From Cercophora sp. LCS_1 (taxonomy: Eukaryota; Ascomycota; Sordariomycetes; Sordariales; Lasiosphaeriaceae): a stretch of 64,000 nt of DNA. Where the stretch lies: assembly GCA_036250225.1 (NCBI GenBank), contig JAPZLL010000039.1, positions 1 to 64,000 of the forward strand, read 5' to 3'. Made by a program: the position numbers and the translations under genes. The notes under the pieces are model-generated. The model searched no databases, had not been told where the DNA came from, and worked only from the letters and a program-made list of their open reading frames with translations. Each line of letters opens with the position of its first letter. Within the stretch, counting starts at the first letter, position 1. Below are positions 33,025 to 43,632 of the stretch, piece after piece.

Positions 33025-35529
33025 TCAGTAAAGGACAAACTCCTCGTCCTTGTACCTTCTGTCCGTCATGACTTGCCCCTCCATGACGCCATGAACGTAT
33101 GCCTCGCCGACCAGGCGGAAGGAAGGCCCTCTTCCATTTTCCCGGACGACAAAGGGCGCGGCACATCCATGAAAAATAACGATACCATCGCCCTCCCTTG
33201 CGGAGAGCGGCACGAGCGCCACTCGCCGGTCCAACGTCAAGCAGAGGTTGTACTTTGTTGCCGTCAGCGACCAGCTTTTCAGATAGCCCGCACACTCTGC
33301 CGGATGATTCATCGTCCACCTGGCCATTATGGATACGGGGCCAAGCTCGAATACAGCCCGCAGAGCAGTGTTTAGGTTTCTCTTGGCGCTTCGCAGGACC
33401 AGGAAGAGGCCAGCTACTACCGACAGCTTGGGGAAGTCTCTGATTGCGAGCACCAATGGACTCAGCAGCCACCAGTCGGAGTACCCGAACGACGCTGTTG
33501 CGCAGCAAAGCGAGCCCGCGAGCCAGATATCCCAGCTGATAAGGGGCCTGGCGGCGAAAACAGCAGCTAACACCGCGCACACTGCAGCAAGAGCAACCGA
33601 CACAACCCCGATGGCCATGTTCCCCGCATCGCACTTTTTGATGTACGCGTATTCTTCGCCGTATTCCGACGGGGCTCGTTCTAGGCTCGAGCCCCTGTTT
33701 GCAATCATGGTCTTCCAGATCACCTCGTCTGTCGACTCCCCCGTCGCATATGGGGTGATGACTCGAGTCGCAACCGCCTCGTACCACAACGGGCTCAACA
33801 ACAGTCTCCCAGGGAGCACAGTGGCAATTGAGTCGAACATTCGTCCCTGAACTGTGAGTTTTTTGTTCGCTTCGTCGATCGTTAAGTTGGCAGTGGTGTT
33901 CAAGGCGGCGTTGTAGAGGGGTGGCTCCATGTTCCTTGACTGCCCTCGCGTCGTGTTGTTGTCGGTCCGGTCCCTTCCTTCTTCCCCGTCATCATCTTCC
34001 CCTTTCTTCCCGAGGGCAGCTTCGAAGCAGAATGGCAAGACAATAGTCTGCGCATTCTTGACACTGATCCAGTCGGGGACCCAGGACGGAAACCGCCGCA
34101 ACTCCTCGTCCACCTTGCTGTCATTTGTTTGGGTCTCGCCACTAGAGCCGAACCGCTGCTGAAACCAGTCGACAAATCTCCGTGGCCACTGATCTGGAGG
34201 CCGTCGCGTCCCATCATGAATACCTGCCATGGACAACACTTGTTGAAACTTGCCGCTGCGCATCAGGGCCGCTGCATACCGAGTACTGACAATGTCTACG
34301 GTGTGGTCCTCGGAATACGACGGCGCAAAAGGCGAATCTGCCAGTTTCCCGCGCTCCACGTCAGAAGCAAGCCCCAACAGTCCAAACATTCGATCAACTG
34401 GAAGCGTTGCCCGGAAGTTCCTGGTCGTCACGAGCAGCTGCAACAAATCCTGTTGCCCGTACGGGAACACCTCGCCCTGCGCTCGTGCACTCAAAATCCC
34501 TTGCCTCGTCAGGCTCTCGTACCTTTCCCAGAACGCCATGTCATTCCTCCCGCGCAGTTCATGCCGCCAAATCCCCTCTCTGACCAACTCCCTCTCCGCC
34601 GCTGACGGTTCACCAATTGAGAGCAGAAAATATCCGACACAACCCGCCCCCAGAGTGCGCAACCTCATCTCAACGACACTCAAGAATGCAATGGCGCCTT
34701 CGTGTGCTTGCCTAAACTCCTCCATACGCCTGGTCCCTTCCAACGGCTTGAACCCCGGGTAGATCAGTGCCTTGCAATCGACAAAAGCCTTGGCCGCCAT
34801 CTTCAGCATGATCCACTTCAGTTCCCTGGGACCGCAAAAGACGGAAATCTCGGTGGCGTACACAAACTCCTGGATGATCCACACCCTTCGAAACCAGGGC
34901 CGCCTCCAGAAAGCTCTCCAGGCCTTCCACGTTTTGGCGTCTTCGACTGGCGGCATAACGAACCCCTTTGCTTTCGCCAGGCTCATACCGCTTCGTCCTG
35001 GGATGCATAAGGACTCGTCAAGATACTCGCTGTACTTGGCCACATGTTCGACAAAGTCAAGCGCGGCCTCGCTATTGTCGCACTCTGGGCCGAGGTACAC
35101 CAGGACTCGTCGAGCGATGCGGTAGATGTCAGGCATCAGCCAAACTTGGTTCTCTCTCTCCTTATTGTCGGACTGGTCGATGCAGATGGCGTCGATCCAA
35201 AGAGCTCTCGTTTCTGTGGGGAGCGCAAACTGCTCGAGCATCACGGCCAAGTTTTTGCGGATGGGAAGTGTGCGGTTGCCGTTCTTCGTGCGGATAACCA
35301 ACTTGCATGGTGTTGCAGTGTTATCGCCCCACGAATACGATATCGCTTCGTATGGGTTCTCATGATGGAGGGTTGGAGGAGATGCGTTGATGAATGTCGG
35401 GTCCTGAAGTGGGACGTGGTCAATGGTGCCGAAAAGGTCGGCGCCTGGAATGTGAGGATCCAAGTGGAGGACACGAATCTCCTTGTGTCCTAGCGGACGG
35501 TAAGTGTATGGTTGAAGTTCTTGGGACAT
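33025..35529 (-). CDS. HET-domain protein, intact
   Basis: A single exon. The ATG at 35529 (MSQELQPYTYRPL, 834 aa) is preferred because the HET motif then starts at the usual distance; an in-frame ATG at 35655 would add 42 residues. HET blocks: ENPYEAISYSWGD, LPIRKNLAVML, ALWIDAICIDQ, IYRIARRVLVYLGPE and WFRRVWIIQEFVYATEI. The C-terminal third has an Asp/Glu-rich linker and hydrophobic helices (IGVVSVALAAVCAVLAAVFA and the next stretch), then a segment ending in REGDGIVIFHGCAAPFVVR and RLVGEAYVHGVM, the common terminal motif of long HET proteins. These proteins drive incompatibility-type cell death, often with an unlinked or neighbouring partner. Unlike the copy at 18-21 kb no lesion is visible. 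Confidence 0.9.
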   Translation of the reverse strand: MSQELQPYTYRPLGHKEIRVLHLDPHIPGADLFGTIDHVPLQDPTFINASPPTLHHENPYEAISYSWGDNTATPCKLVIRTKNGNRTLPIRKNLAVMLEQFALPTETRALWIDAICIDQSDNKERENQVWLMPDIYRIARRVLVYLGPECDNSEAALDFVEHVAKYSEYLDESLCIPGRSGMSLAKAKGFVMPPVEDAKTWKAWRAFWRRPWFRRVWIIQEFVYATEISVFCGPRELKWIMLKMAAKAFVDCKALIYPGFKPLEGTRRMEEFRQAHEGAIAFLSVVEMRLRTLGAGCVGYFLLSIGEPSAAERELVREGIWRHELRGRNDMAFWERYESLTRQGILSARAQGEVFPYGQQDLLQLLVTTRNFRATLPVDRMFGLLGLASDVERGKLADSPFAPSYSEDHTVDIVSTRYAAALMRSGKFQQVLSMAGIHDGTRRPPDQWPRRFVDWFQQRFGSSGETQTNDSKVDEELRRFPSWVPDWISVKNAQTIVLPFCFEAALGKKGEDDDGEEGRDRTDNNTTRGQSRNMEPPLYNAALNTTANLTIDEANKKLTVQGRMFDSIATVLPGRLLLSPLWYEAVATRVITPYATGESTDEVIWKTMIANRGSSLERAPSEYGEEYAYIKKCDAGNMAIGVVSVALAAVCAVLAAVFAARPLISWDIWLAGSLCCATASFGYSDWWLLSPLVLAIRDFPKLSVVAGLFLVLRSAKRNLNTALRAVFELGPVSIMARWTMNHPAECAGYLKSWSLTATKYNLCLTLDRRVALVPLSAREGDGIVIFHGCAAPFVVRENGRGPSFRLVGEAYVHGVMEGQVMTDRRYKDEEFVLY

Positions 35530-36764
35530 TTTCAAGGGAATGAAAGATTGTCGGATGCTCAGCTGAAGTGTTGCCAAGGCCATTTGTTTTTGAGGGTGGG
35601 TTTGGCGCTCAGGGGCGGGAAGCCGTTTCAGCCACTTTCTCGGGGTTTGATTCATTGGGAACCGGGCTGGCGGCCAAGCGCCATGCAGCTGATGTCAACA
35701 GAAGTTCTGTTCTAGGCCCTCTAAATGGCCGATGCCCATTGCCGTCAGTCGTGGGTACAGCCTATCCCACTGGCGTTTTTTTGCAATCCATCTGCCCCCA
35801 ATCACTCGCTTTCAGGTTGTCGTGAAGACAAGGCACCTAAGTAGTGTCAGAACCTTGACTGGCGTCGTCATTACAGCCATACAAACAGCTTAGCTGCAAA
35901 CGTTAGCGTCGCGATTCTTTCATTCGGTCAAAACACGTCTGCCAAAGTGCGTCGCAAACCCAACTCAACCGAAGCCAAAAGCTGATCTCAGGAGTCACCT
36001 ACACTCCCAAGACGGCATCGAAAACACTTCTGTTCCCTGTCTTCAGCCGGCCAGCGCGAACGATGACCGTGCAGCATGTTGAAAACCAAAACTCCGCGGA
36101 GCATGACGACGCAAGCCACGTTCTGCAGCTTCAACAGCACAATGTAACCCAGGCTGAGATAAAGTTTCAACGGTGATGCCGCATGTTACCGCCCCGCATT
36201 CTGCCCTGCGACGCTGCGGGGAGTGCGTTGCCGTCTCATTGGATGGAGAACCCCTGATGGTCGCCACAGCCCCAATGCCATGTCCAAGCCTGAATGGGCC
36301 GTGAGTCGCTCCAGCTGTGCATCATCAATGCCCAGCCGCGAAGAGCGCTTCTTTCAGAGATCAGCTGGTGTCGGTCAACCAAAGAAGGGCCTCAACACCT
36401 GGTGTTGAAGTTCTGGGACGTCAGTTTACGAAGTTGGAGACAGAAATGACGAGCTGAGCTACCTTGGCTCAATCACAATGCTTGTGTCAGCGTGGCATTT
36501 CAGCTTCCATGTTCAAGCCTCTGGCCGGAAAAGGATTGTCACCAGCGATGACGATGATGGTCGTCGGTGATTGTTTTGGATGGTGGGCGGGTTGGGATTG
36601 AGTCTCAGCGATGGAGACTCCCTTGGAAACCGAAACCAAACAGCTATAAAGAGGCCGTGGTCATCAGCTATTCTCACGACAATCCTTTGACAGCAGCAGC
36701 AGCAGCAGCAGCACAAAACAATCACATCAACTAGGGTATCTCGTCACAAGTTGACCGCAACACC
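35530..36764. other. Divergent intergenic region
   Basis: No gene supported. CTATAAAG at 36644-36651 is a TATA box about 115 bp upstream of the next ATG, followed by the CAG repeat listed separately. Confidence 0.5.
36691..36711 (+). repeat. (CAG)7 trinucleotide repeat in the probable 5' UTR
   Basis: Seven exact CAG units lie between the TATA box and the ATG at 36765, so they are probably transcribed but not translated. Confidence 0.85.
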
Positions 36765-39292
36765 ATGTTCCGCCCGAACACAACCTTTGGCCAACTGGCC
36801 AACTCCATGACCCGCCAAGGCAGCTCAGGCTGGTCCAACATGACGGGTTCCCGCGGCTTCCACCAAATCTGGCCTAACAGCACGGCCCCCCCTGCCGACG
36901 GACCCAACGTCGACAAGAAGGACTGGATGGACGGCATCCGCACCGCCTATTTCCTCCCCAAGACCATCATCGACCCGATGAAGAAGGCCACCGGCAAAGA
37001 CACCATCAACACCATGTGGACCGTGTCGTCGGCCGAGAACGCCAGCATCATCCAACGCCGCAAGGACGAGGCTGCAAACGGCGGCACCGGCGACACTGGC
37101 ATGGGTCAAGACCCCGGAATTGATCCAAGCCAGAACCGCATCCTCGAGGAGGAGTTGCAGCGACAGGAGATCATGGACTGGACTGAAGAGGCCCTGCTTG
37201 ACACCGGCAAGGAGATGGCCGAGACACATGGCATCAGTAGCTTCTTGACGTACAGCGGACTCGCTGGCATCTTTGGACCGGATGGAAAGACGCCCGTCAA
37301 GGTGTTTAACTACGACAACAAGGAGGTCAACCAGGCTGTCAACTTTACCGTGCATGCTGTTACTGTTATTGGGGAGGGATCCTACAGCTACAAAGTGTTC
37401 AAGAACGTCGTTGACGAGGGTGAGCGTCTCCCCAGGCCCCTGGCTTGACAAATGCTGACTAGGTGCCTTGCTTTAGCTGACGGCATCCCGGTTGGATGGG
37501 GTTACGAGTGGCCGTGGGGGGAGAAGAGGACCTTCAACCCCGAGAGCAAGCTGCATCCAGCAGCCAAGGGCGACGGAAGCGACGGACGCACATTTACCTC
37601 GGTGACAATTGTCTGTGGGGATGTCAACAACCTGGAGAGTCTCGAGTACAACGGCACGCCTATCGATATTGGCAGGGCTGATTTTGTCCTCAATCCATCC
37701 ACCATCCCTGTCTCTGGATCGACTGACCGTGCAGGCACTGCGGTTATGGTCCAGCCGGGATACCAGCGAATGTCCCAGTTCGAACGTGTGGTCAACACCA
37801 ACTACGAGGTCATTCCCCTCGACAAGCTCACAGGAAAGGACGGACAGGCTCTCGCAGGTGGGAGTTTCATCAGCCAGCTGTACACCAGGGCAGCCGAGTC
37901 GGGCAAGGCGGTCTATGACGGGACGTTTGGGTGGAAGTCAGGCAGCGGTTCCCTGTTCAAGTTCCCGGAGAAAAGGGGCGAGACCATCATCTCCACGCCT
38001 GGACCCATCAAGCTTCCCCAGAACCCCAAGGACTTTGCCGAATTTCTCCGGGATCCGTCCAAGTACATCAACAAGGACCCCAAGAAGCCCGGCGAGGGCG
38101 GCCAAGATCCCGACAAGCCATCCGGAGAGACGGAAGCAGAGCGCCTCGAGCGCGAGAGACAGGAAAGAGAACGAGAGGAGCGTGAGCGAGAAGAACGCGA
38201 ACGGGAACGCCGCGAACGGGAAGGCAAGGCTCTCCGCGCCGAAGCCGCCACCCTGAAACCCTTCAAGTGAGCCCTCCCCCATCTCCCTCCCCTTGTCACC
38301 CCAATTAATAAGCGCCCCACAGCGCCCCCATCCTACTCGCCTCCGTGACGAGCAACAACGGCGAAAGCGAAAACATCTTCAACGCCCTCGACCAGGAAGT
38401 TGACACCTATGATCCACCCTTCATCCTCCCGGGTCTCACGGTCCAAAACACCACCTCCCTGGCGCAAGCCTCCTCGGTCACCTCGGAACTCAAAATCAAA
38501 GACAACTTCCTCCTCACCCACCGCCTAGTCTTCCACCCAACCGGCATCAAATCCCTCTGCCACTTCATCATCTGCCGCCTCATCAACCCCTCTCAAGCCC
38601 TCAAAGGAGCCTACTACCACACCCTGTACCTGAACCCTTTCAGCGAAAAGTCCAACAAGCTGAAATGGCACGTCGACGGCTTCACCACCCTCCCTCCGCC
38701 CATCCAAAACGCCCTGTCGCTGGTGGGGAAAACACTAGCCGAGGGCATCGCCAACCCTGAGGCCGACTTCAGCACGGAGAAACGTCTCCTCCGCGACTCG
38801 TTGCTGCTGCACAGCAGCCCCGACACGCAGGAAAAAGTCACCACGTACTCAACATCCACGTCCCTCTCACTGGGTGGTAACATCGGTGCCTTTGGCATGT
38901 CGCCCACCGGCGGCGCGGATGTGAGCTACAGCATGTCCAGCTCCAAGGGGACCGAGGTGCCGAGTGTGTCGATTACCAACCACTCGAATACGCAGACGGC
39001 CGTGTGGCAGTTTGTGTTGGATCAGGATGATTCGGCGGCTTCGACGTCGACGTTTCAGCCGGTGGTGCAGTATGTGTTGAGGACGGGCGATGATGGGAAG
39101 GGACCGAGGAGCAACTTGCCCGAGAAGAAGGGGGAGGAGGTGGTGCTCGAGGTTGCGACGGTTAGTTTGGAGCCGCCGGATTTGAGCGAGATCAACACCG
39201 GAGGGACGCCGACGTTTGCGCATCCGGTGAGGGTTACGGTTGGGACGGTGCGGTTGAGGAGGCCACCTGTCCCTGTGATTGGGGATAGCTAG
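36765..39292 (+). CDS. Large protein of unknown function with a beta-rich C-terminus (weakly leukocidin-like)
   Basis: Exons 36765-37419, 37477-38266 and 38323-39292 give 804 aa. There is no signal peptide and no membrane helix. The first 480 residues are mixed alpha/beta and not recognised, and end in a highly charged Glu/Arg helix of about 45 residues (38140-38230), probably a long single helix. After the second splice comes a beta-rich domain: LTHRLVFHPTGIKSLCHFI, then STSLSLGGNIGAFGMSPTGG and VSYSMSSSKGTEVPSVSITN, then WQFVLDQ. The Ser/Gly alternation around this last block recalls the stem region of leukocidin/hemolysin-type beta pore-formers, but the similarity is judged by eye and weak. 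Alternatives are another beta-sandwich or lipid-binding domain. Overall role unknown. Confidence 0.65.
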
Positions 39293-40113
39293 AAACCCCT
39301 TGTCACAAACCACAAAATGTCGCAGCTGCTGTGTTACTTTATCAGAGTCTTGGTAATCAAATCAGAGTGCATAGGTATGCCGGGATTCGCCGCAAGGCCT
39401 GAGGAATTGGGAGAGTGGCTTCCACCCGACCAGCAAATGTCTCTTGTGTTACCCCAAACCGGCAAAGACGGTTGCGGGCCGTCCTCCATCCACCTCTGAC
39501 CGAGCGATGATTCCCCTGACGACTGAAACCAGCTGCGTATAGCTCCAAATACGAGCCATCAGCTTGGCGCATACTGGCATCGGTGACTATAATCGGGGTT
39601 AAGTGTGGCGCGGCGGGCTCATAGCTGCGTCTCCCAAGACCGCCTTGCCTTCTTCTTCAAAAGCCTGTGTATGGGAATGATAATTGTAACGCTTGCGAAA
39701 CGGTCATCAGTGTAGAGACGCACAGCAAGCTGGAAAACGACCCGTTTGACATGGTGAAGGGCGGCAAGCTGATCATCGAGGTGCCATGTGCCCGCGTCCA
39801 GTTCAGGAGTAACCCAAGACCGCAACGAGACAAAAGAAGAATCGCATCGCATCACGACGAGTTTCAAGGATGGTAGCGAGGAAACTTCCCAAGGTCAGGG
39901 AGTTGATACAGAAAGTCTTGACAAAACCCAGCAAGATCAACGCGTTCGAATGCAGCTGGTCGTGCGTCATCTCGGAGGATTCCGCGGAGCTCATAGTTGT
40001 CCAAGTGGTGAAGAAGGACCAAGCGGTATATTTTTTGGTATTGGAAGAATGTGCAGCCAGCCGACGGTGCTCTGCGTATCTTTTTCCGACGGGGAGGCTT
40101 CCTACAACAATTG
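39293..40113. other. Convergent intergenic region with weak ORFs
   Basis: ORFs at 39667-39876 and 39870-40181 (plus strand) overlap by a few bases in different frames. The second (MVARKLPKVRELIQKVL...) has coding-like composition but runs into the 3' end of the transporter gene. They may be remnants of one frameshifted small gene. No known motif. Confidence 0.3.
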
Positions 40114-41526
40114 TTAGGCAGTCCACTTCCACCCCTTTCCTCTCCCATCAGCCCACCGCACACCAACACAGCAGACCGTAGCTCCCATTAACAACGCTCC
40201 GTCCCACCACACAATGCTCTTGTACGCCTGTCTGCCCTCCCCGGCCGCAAGCAACTGACCACCAACTGGACTCCCAAACATCGTTCCCAACCCCCTCACA
40301 AACAGGATAAACGCATTCACCGCCGCATACTGCCTAATGCCAAACACCTCAGCGATCAAGGCCGGAAACAACCCATAATATCCACCCGACGAAAAGCTAT
40401 ACAGCACAATAAACCCCATCCATAACCCCTGTCCCTTATCCGCCAACACGCTCCCCAACCACAGCGAAAACGCACTCAACCCAGCCAGCGCCAGCGTTAG
40501 TAGCAACGTGTTCTGCCTCCCCATTTTGTCACCTGCATACCCCGTCGCCACTCGTGAGACCGCGTTAATGGCATTACTCGCCGCCAGCAGATTTGCCCCA
40601 GCCGCAGATCCCATCCCCAACACGACGGTATAAGACGGTATGAACGCCAACGGAAGCTGCGCACCGGCTGCTTGCAGAAATGCAGCTGCTGCAGAAAACA
40701 GAAACGTTGCTCGGGATGCAAGCTCCCTCGACACATGCGTGTTTCGTCTCTCTGGACCGTCGGCTGACGATACAGCGGCGAACCGGCTTTTGGGAACGGC
40801 CCATGCGATGGGGAGACCGGCGACAAGATTGATAAGCGCGTAGATGCGGAGGGTCCAGCGGCCGCCCACCGTGCTGAGGAGGGTGCGGATCACGGGCGAG
40901 AGGATGAGACCGCCTGTGCCGCCTCCGGCGAGGATGAGGCCCATGGCCGTGGCGCGGTGGTTGGTAAAGTATTCAGGTGCGGGGGCCAGGAGAGGGAAAT
41001 AGAGGAGCGACATGCCGATGCCGGTTAGGAGGCCTTGTGTGAGGAGGAGGTGCCAGATGGAGGTGCTGAGGGAGGCGAGGGCGAAGCCGGTGGACATGAG
41101 GAGGACGCCCGAAAGGGTGATGGTTTTGAGGGTGACGAGTGGGAGGAGTCTGCGACGCCATCGACGGGAGGAAGTGCTCGGTGTCCAGGTGCCGGTTTCG
41201 ATGCGCGACATGATGGGGTTGACGAGGATGCCGCCGGCCCAGGTCAGGCCGTAGCAGAGGGTGCCGACGAAAGCGAGGAGTGCGGTAGGTGGAGACGACT
41301 GCGATGATGGAGAGGGAATGAGGACGTCTTGGGTCGGTGAGAGATAGTATTCCTGAAAAACGCCAAAGGTTTGGTTGTAGCCAATTGTGAGGGCGATGGC
41401 GACAAAGGCGGATGAGATGACAGCCACCTGTTTCCTTCGCGAGATTGGCGGCAACGGTTGCGGCCAGGTCTGAGAACTGGACTCTGAGGGGTTGGTGAGG
41501 GGGATGGACTGAGTGCCGGTCGCCAT
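40114..41526 (-). CDS. MFS transporter, monocarboxylate-porter-like
   Basis: A single exon of 470 aa from an ATG at 41526. Twelve hydrophobic helices can be traced. Helix 1 reads VAVISSAFVAIALTIGYNQT, and the conserved loop after helix 5 has GLILAGGGTGGLILSPVI, the typical (A/G)GxG(L/I)G-like run of the monocarboxylate-transporter type major facilitators. The second half starts after a polar loop (about residues 245-265) and includes RVATGYAGDKMGRQNTL, the MFS loop 8-9 motif. Likely a proton-coupled plasma-membrane carrier of small carboxylates or related metabolites. No adjacent pathway genes point to the substrate. Confidence 0.85.
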   Translation of the reverse strand: MATGTQSIPLTNPSESSSQTWPQPLPPISRRKQVAVISSAFVAIALTIGYNQTFGVFQEYYLSPTQDVLIPSPSSQSSPPTALLAFVGTLCYGLTWAGGILVNPIMSRIETGTWTPSTSSRRWRRRLLPLVTLKTITLSGVLLMSTGFALASLSTSIWHLLLTQGLLTGIGMSLLYFPLLAPAPEYFTNHRATAMGLILAGGGTGGLILSPVIRTLLSTVGGRWTLRIYALINLVAGLPIAWAVPKSRFAAVSSADGPERRNTHVSRELASRATFLFSAAAAFLQAAGAQLPLAFIPSYTVVLGMGSAAGANLLAASNAINAVSRVATGYAGDKMGRQNTLLLTLALAGLSAFSLWLGSVLADKGQGLWMGFIVLYSFSSGGYYGLFPALIAEVFGIRQYAAVNAFILFVRGLGTMFGSPVGGQLLAAGEGRQAYKSIVWWDGALLMGATVCCVGVRWADGRGKGWKWTA

Positions 41527-41954
41527 GTCATTGAATGGGTTGTTTGAAGTAGTGTGAAGGTGAGCGGTGTCGATGCGAGGGGTGAGGCATCATGGTGACT
41601 AAGATGTCGAAGGATCCCCGCTAAAACACATGGGTTTAAGCTACGAATCGAGTTTTGCTTACTTTCTCCTTTCATGGATGTACCTGTGCTGCGGCTGCTC
41701 TAGCCTGCTTAGCGCGTGTGCTTGCATGTGCTTACGTGTGCTACTGGGGGCCTTGTTTTTGGACCATCGGCTAGAGTTGCCAATCCACCAAATCACCGCG
41801 TTATGAAATCCGAAGAAACTACTAGAATATGATAGAATTGCGAGGTTTCTGCTTGGTCACCCATCCTCTTCCCTGAACAATCAGCGACAAGGAACTGACC
41901 CATTTTTCTTAAACGTATAATATTCTATCTAGAGTCACTTTGTTCGTAGATTAG
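41527..41954. other. Intergenic, AT-richer
   Basis: Upstream of the transporter. A stretch near 41707-41750 repeats GTGTGCTT/GCATGTGCTTACGTGTGCT-like units. No gene. Confidence 0.4.
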
Positions 41955-42212
41955 GAGCCTGTTTAGTTCGAACGGAGTTGGCATAGTGGTACATCCTGCT
42001 TTTTGGTCAAGGGGATACATTGCCATCTAAAGCCCCTTGCATCGGTTTTCGTACCATGTATGGCGATCCTACAGGTGGAGTACTTACCACGTGATCGGCC
42101 ACTATCCCTTAGTCTCTTGCCACTCTGAAACCGGATAAGCTACTTTGGTGATGTATTTTTCCATACCAACCCTCCAAATTCGTATGGGTGCCAAGTCGTA
42201 CCAAACAGACCC
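41955..42212. mobile_element. Candidate MITE with imperfect terminal inverted repeats
   Basis: The left end GAGCCTGTTTAGTTCG and the inverted right end GGGTCTGTTTGGTACG match at 12 of 16 positions, and both sides carry TAG, a possible 3-bp target duplication. The 258-bp core has no ORF. CTGTTTGG-type ends are common in PIF/Harbinger- and hAT-derived MITEs. Family assignment is tentative. Confidence 0.4.
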
Positions 42213-42931
42213 TAGCCGTATCCGATTCCAGAGCACAGAGATTACGATACCTAGGAGCTAAATCGGCGATGGCAAGGTATAGCGGCATGAATCATCCAAG
42301 ACTTTGGTACCTACTGGGGGCCTGCTGGAAACACCCACAAGGGAGTCAGGCAGCTCCTTGTCCAAATCTCCAAAGTAGATGCAGCCTATTGACTAGGGGT
42401 GGCGCCGAGGCGCCGGTGTACCGGCGCAGGGCGGCCGTTTCGGGACCCCTGAACCCCTGAATCACGTGGTGGCCAGTGCACCACCACAGCCGTCAAAAAC
42501 CTTCGTCGCGCACACTGCACGCACGTCTCTGTATCTAGGAATCAACCATCGTCAACCCCCCCCAATGCAGCCACCGCCAACAGTGGCCGTAGGCCACTGT
42601 TGCTTTTGTGTGTGTTTTGTTTGTTTTGTGTGAGCTACCATCCCCATTTCAATATATCTTGCACACATTGTCGCTGGCCACCGAAAGGCCCTCTATGCAC
42701 TCCACTAAGCTGCTTTCATCGAAAAACCCGCCCCACAACAGCTCGAGCAAAGGCATCCCCGACCACACCTGTAGAGCGTGGCCGTAGGCCCCACTCCGCT
42801 TGGCTGCTTCCAACCAACGTAGACTTCCCTTCCCACAGCGCAACACACATCACATTGCTTGCTGCACCTGCGCGGAACACTTCCCCCCCCGCCATCCCGT
42901 TGTCCAACCTTACGGCCATTTGGCGCGCATC
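42213..42931. other. Non-coding region before the amidase relic
   Basis: No gene. It contains a palindrome (listed separately) and a second GTGGCCGTAGGCC unit at about 42777, suggesting a small repeat family. Confidence 0.4.
42578..42602. repeat. Perfect 11-bp inverted repeat with 3-nt loop
   Basis: CAACAGTGGCC, GTA, GGCCACTGTTG. The central GGCCGTAGGCC is repeated at about 42778-42788. It may be a hairpin end of a small mobile element or a cruciform-forming site; no terminator role is expected in this genome. Confidence 0.6.
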
Positions 42932-43421
42932 ATGGCCCGGTCTCCGCAGCGGTCCGGCACTCCTGATCTGTTGAATCTGACACTTGACGACCTTCATCAC
43001 CTCTTCTCTGATGGCTGCATCACTGAACTGGACCTGGTCAACGTTTTATTTAGCTCGCATCCACGAGGTAAACCCCAAGGCCAAAGCCGTCACAGAGATT
43101 GACCCCACGGCCACCGAACAAGCTGAGGCCCTGGCCTCAGAGCGTGCGTCAGGAAAGATCAGAGGGTGAGATTGCCTTCATGTTTTCTTAGTTTGAAGCG
43201 TTCCTGTATTTTTCAAGTCCGTAGCTAACAAGCCAAATTTCCAGCCCGCTACATGGAGCGGGACCCTCGTCGATCACCCGGAAAAGATGGAAGCCGCTGC
43301 TAAGCGGTTCCGGGACGAAGTCCTTGCTGTTGCGGGTCGCCGACCTGAGATGACGACCTTGACTCGCTATCTTGGAGGTGCACCGAGCACCGAGCCGTAT
43401 TTTCGGTGGATGGGTGTGTAG
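42932..43421 (+). pseudogene. Amidase N-terminal relic joined to unrelated coding-like sequence
   Basis: From the ATG at 42932 the frame gives PDLLNLTLDDLHHLFSDG and ELDLVN, the start of an amidase-signature protein. At a TTTT run near 43045 the frame shifts by one and the same family continues as YLARIHEVNPKAKAV and ASERASGKIRG. A plausible intron (GTGAGA at about 43167 to CAG at about 43242) then yields GPLHG, the next expected amidase residues. After that the amidase frame is lost. Another frame stays open to 43421 and looks like the C-terminus of a different protein (VDHPEKMEAAAKRF...YLGGAPSTEPYFRWMGV). The catalytic Lys-Ser-Ser region is absent. A broken, possibly chimeric gene. Confidence 0.6.
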
Positions 43422-43632
43422 GTCGTGGCCGTTACGCTTTGTTGGTACTACTACTTGCATTCATCAAAAATTGACACGTTTGAGTTCAAGCTTGTCCCAA
43501 CAGCAAAAGGAATCTTGGCTTCCTACTAAGCAGTGTCAAAAACTACTTCCGGTACTACCTTATTGCCTAACCATCAACCACTATCCTCCTTCATCCCACT
43601 ATTCAAGCCCCACCGGAAGGCTTGCCCATCCC

